A stretch of DNA of 64,000 bases from Betaproteobacteria bacterium (GTDB lineage: Bacteria; Pseudomonadota; Gammaproteobacteria; Burkholderiales; Burkholderiaceae_A). Positions 61,990 to 64,000 of this stretch are shown here, piece by piece. The notes beneath the pieces were generated by a model. The model made no database searches, was not told the origin of the DNA, and saw nothing but the letters and a program-made list of their open reading frames with translations. The stretch lies in contig JAOINB010000004.1 in NCBI GenBank assembly GCA_028139135.1, positions 25,595-89,594 on the forward strand. The letters are read 5' to 3'. The translations under genes and the position numbers were made by a program. Within the stretch, counting starts at the first letter, position 1. Each line of letters starts with the position of its first letter.

Positions 61990-64000
61990 TTATTTGGTCT
62001 CACCCTTTAAATTAATTGCTATAGTTTTTATTACTTTCACAGCCTGGTCCTCAGGTATCTCTACATATGAAAGTACAGTAAGGTCAGGCGTCCGGTGCTT
62101 GAGTGTTTTTGAAAGCCATGGTCTAACCGCTGGTGATACCACCAATACAGCAGGTTGGCCCATTTCCTCTATTTCTTGAGTATTATCTTTAACGGCTTTA
62201 AATAAAGCTTCCGACAGACCAGGCTCTAAAATAATCTCCTGATTACCCTGATTTTGTTGAATAACATTATGTAAAATCTGCTCCAGTTCCGGGTCTAAGG
62301 TCATGACCTCCAAAGTTGAATCCGCGTCAACTATATTTTGTATTATCATTCTGCCCAGCTTTGGACGAACCATAGAGGTTAGAACTTCCGGATCTTGCGT
62401 CTTACCACATTCATCCGATAAAGTTTCGATAATTGTTCGCATATCTTTTATCACCACTGATTCATTCAAAAGATTTTGTAAAACCTTAGTAACGGTCCCC
62501 AGTGGGATCTTCCCCGGAACTAGATCTTCAACCAACTTCGGAGTCTTTTTCGCCAATTTATCTAGAAGTTGTTGGGTTTCGTCCCTTCCGAGTAACTCTG
62601 AAGCATTCTCCCGTAAGACTTTATTTAGGTGTGTCGCTATAGTGGTACTAGCGTCCACAACTGTATAGCCTAATGTTCGAGCATTATCGGCTTGTGATGA
62701 TTCTATCCAAACAGCCTCTAAACCAAAAGCCGGGTCGGAAGTTTTTTCCCCTTCAAGCTCCCCATATACTTTACCAGGACTAATCGCTAACTCTTTACCT
62801 ACACGCACCTCTCCTCTAGCTCGAATAACTCCATTTAGTACAATATGGTAATGGTCAGGCTCAAGATTTAAAGCATCTCTTATCCTCACAGGTTGCACAA
62901 GAAAGCCTAATTCTGCTGAAAGTTTTTTTCTTATGCCCTTTACACGAGCCATGAGTTGACCACCACTTTCTGGGTTTACCAAAGGAATCAGACCGTACCC
63001 AATTTCAAGGCCTATGAGGTCTACCTGATCAACATCGTCCCAATCCAGTTCTTTTGGCTCATCATCTGAAGCCGATTTTTCCGAGGATTCGTCTTTTGTC
63101 TCTTCAACATTTTTCTGTAACAAGAAAAATCCCAAACCTGCTGACAAAATCCCCATTGTCATAAAAATCTTAGTTGGCATCCCAGGAATTGCTCCCAAAG
63201 CCATTAAAATACTAGCAGCAATAAAGAGAGCTGATGGATTGGAGAGTTGACTTTTTGTTTGCTCAGTCATGGACTCAGAAGTTGTAACTCTAGTAACGAC
63301 TATCGCTGTCGCGAGCGATAAAAAGAGAGCGGGAATCTGAGCAACTAAACCATCCCCGATAGTTAACAGAGAATATAACCGGCCAGCTTCAGAAAACGAT
63401 AAATCGTGCTGGGCAAGCCCTATAATCAAACCTCCTAACAAATTTATTAAGAGTATAAGCAAGCCTGCGATTGCATCACCGCGCACAAACTTTGAGGCAC
63501 CATCCATTGAGCCAAAGAAATCAGATTCCTGAGACAGTTCTTCACGCCTCTTTTTTGCCTCATCATTGTCGATGTTTCCAGAATTTAAATCAGCGTCTAT
63601 AGCCATCTGCTTTCCGGGCATTGCATCCAGTGTAAATCTGGCAGTCACCTCAGAAACACGACCAGCGCCTTTGGTAATTACCAGGAAATTGATCAGTATC
63701 AGAATACCAAAGACTATCGCCCCAACTACGTAATTTCCCCCAACAACAAATTCTCCGAAAGATTCAATTACTTGACCAGCGGCTCCTGTTCCTGTGTGTC
63801 CATTTACGAGAACTACTCTGGTGGAAGCAACATTCAAAGCTAGACGCAACATTGTAGCCAATAAAAGCACCGCAGGAAACGAGGAGAAATCAAGAGGTCG
63901 TTTGGTTCCTATTGCAATCATTATCACTACCAGCCCTACCAGGATATTAAATGTAAATAAAATATCTAATAAAAGCGGAGGTAGAGGAATTACTAACATT
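61990..64000 (-). CDS. flhA: Flagellar export gate protein FlhA (N-terminus beyond the window)
   Basis: Inner-membrane component of the flagellar type III export gate. About 670 residues are present, so only a short N-terminal part is outside the window. Several membrane segments come first, with the family signature FSSFPAVLLLATMLRLALNVASTRV and GFEPP-like loop replaced by the cytoplasmic FHIPEP segment; RFTLDAMPGKQMAIDADLNSG lies near residue 125 (shown only by its key part, DAMPGKQMAID). A charged linker and the C-terminal cytoplasmic domain follow, which docks export chaperones such as FliS. It is 18 nt upstream of flhF. Confidence 0.96.
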   Translation of the reverse strand, partial: MLVIPLPPLLLDILFTFNILVGLVVIMIAIGTKRPLDFSSFPAVLLLATMLRLALNVASTRVVLVNGHTGTGAAGQVIESFGEFVVGGNYVVGAIVFGILILINFLVITKGAGRVSEVTARFTLDAMPGKQMAIDADLNSGNIDNDEAKKRREELSQESDFFGSMDGASKFVRGDAIAGLLILLINLLGGLIIGLAQHDLSFSEAGRLYSLLTIGDGLVAQIPALFLSLATAIVVTRVTTSESMTEQTKSQLSNPSALFIAASILMALGAIPGMPTKIFMTMGILSAGLGFFLLQKNVEETKDESSEKSASDDEPKELDWDDVDQVDLIGLEIGYGLIPLVNPESGGQLMARVKGIRKKLSAELGFLVQPVRIRDALNLEPDHYHIVLNGVIRARGEVRVGKELAISPGKVYGELEGEKTSDPAFGLEAVWIESSQADNARTLGYTVVDASTTIATHLNKVLRENASELLGRDETQQLLDKLAKKTPKLVEDLVPGKIPLGTVTKVLQNLLNESVVIKDMRTIIETLSDECGKTQDPEVLTSMVRPKLGRMIIQNIVDADSTLEVMTLDPELEQILHNVIQQNQGNQEIILEPGLSEALFKAVKDNTQEIEEMGQPAVLVVSPAVRPWLSKTLKHRTPDLTVLSYVEIPEDQAVKVIKTIAINLKGETK

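Noticed and set aside
1..64000. CRISPR arrays, IS elements, prophage or rRNA genes
   Set aside because: No regularly spaced repeats, transposase, integrase or rRNA-like sequence was seen.

Overview
The window looks like a core-genome stretch of a betaproteobacterium of the Burkholderiales type with a compact, AT-rich genome (roughly 40% G+C by eye). The evidence is gene order. The blocks pstC-pstS-glmM-folP-ftsH-rlmE-greA-carB-carA, ffs-dnaX-ybaB-recR, rpsP-rimM-trmD-rplS next to a CobD/CbiB-family protein, rsgA and orn, ndk-rlmN-ispG-hisS-yfgM-bamB-der-hfq-hflX-hflK-hflC-hisZ-purA-tRNA(Leu)-rnr-rlmB, and surE-pcm-nlpD are all arranged as in that group. Genes are tightly packed, with many 4-nt overlaps and several convergent genes that overlap or lie a few bases apart. 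Some usual neighbours (yhbY, pilF/pilW, rodZ) are absent. This fits genome streamlining. No phage, IS element, CRISPR array or rRNA operon was seen.

Layout. 1-2.4 kb: phosphate uptake (pstS, start of pstC) with a probable Pho box, and a small secreted protein. 2.4-12.3 kb: glmM, folP, ftsH, rlmE, greA and carBA, all on the minus strand. 12.3-15.4 kb: a MAPEG-like membrane protein, recR, ybaB, dnaX and the 4.5S/SRP RNA. 15.6-19.3 kb, plus strand: trxA, rho, rpmE and a GT-C-type membrane glycosyltransferase. 19.3-26 kb: orn, rsgA, a CobD/CbiB-like protein, rplS-trmD-rimM-rpsP, mltB and rlmB. 26-41.8 kb: one long minus-strand housekeeping run from ndk to rnr, containing a fused hisZ-purA gene. 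41.9-48 kb: BI-1 family protein, nlpD-pcm-surE, a CBS protein, wrbA, a DUF2069 protein and dusA. 48.1-56 kb: tRNA-Arg, ung, a PQQ-type dehydrogenase with a cytochrome c, a HAD dehalogenase, an unknown 366-residue protein, trhO, cysM-oxyR and ridA. 56.6-64 kb: flagellar genes flhA-flhF-flhG-fliA, two unrecognised proteins, then fliS.

Most genes are ordinary housekeeping functions: protein quality control (FtsH, HflKC), translation and tRNA/rRNA modification (RlmE, TrmD, RlmB, RlmN, DusA, TrhO), DNA replication and repair (DnaX, RecR, Ung), envelope biogenesis (GlmM, BamB, NlpD, MltB) and motility. The novelty is in details. dnaX has no usable ATG, GTG or TTG start and appears to start at ATT. 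An A10 tract sits exactly where gamma/tau slippage occurs in other dnaX genes. HisZ, missing its C-terminal part, is fused in frame to PurA. FlhF has degenerate GTPase motifs, and its partner FlhG lacks a recognisable FlhF-activating helix. Two unrecognised proteins are embedded in the flagellar operon. I found no clear multi-gene undescribed system; the best candidates are the altered FlhF/FlhG module with its two unknown neighbours, and the HisZ-PurA fusion.
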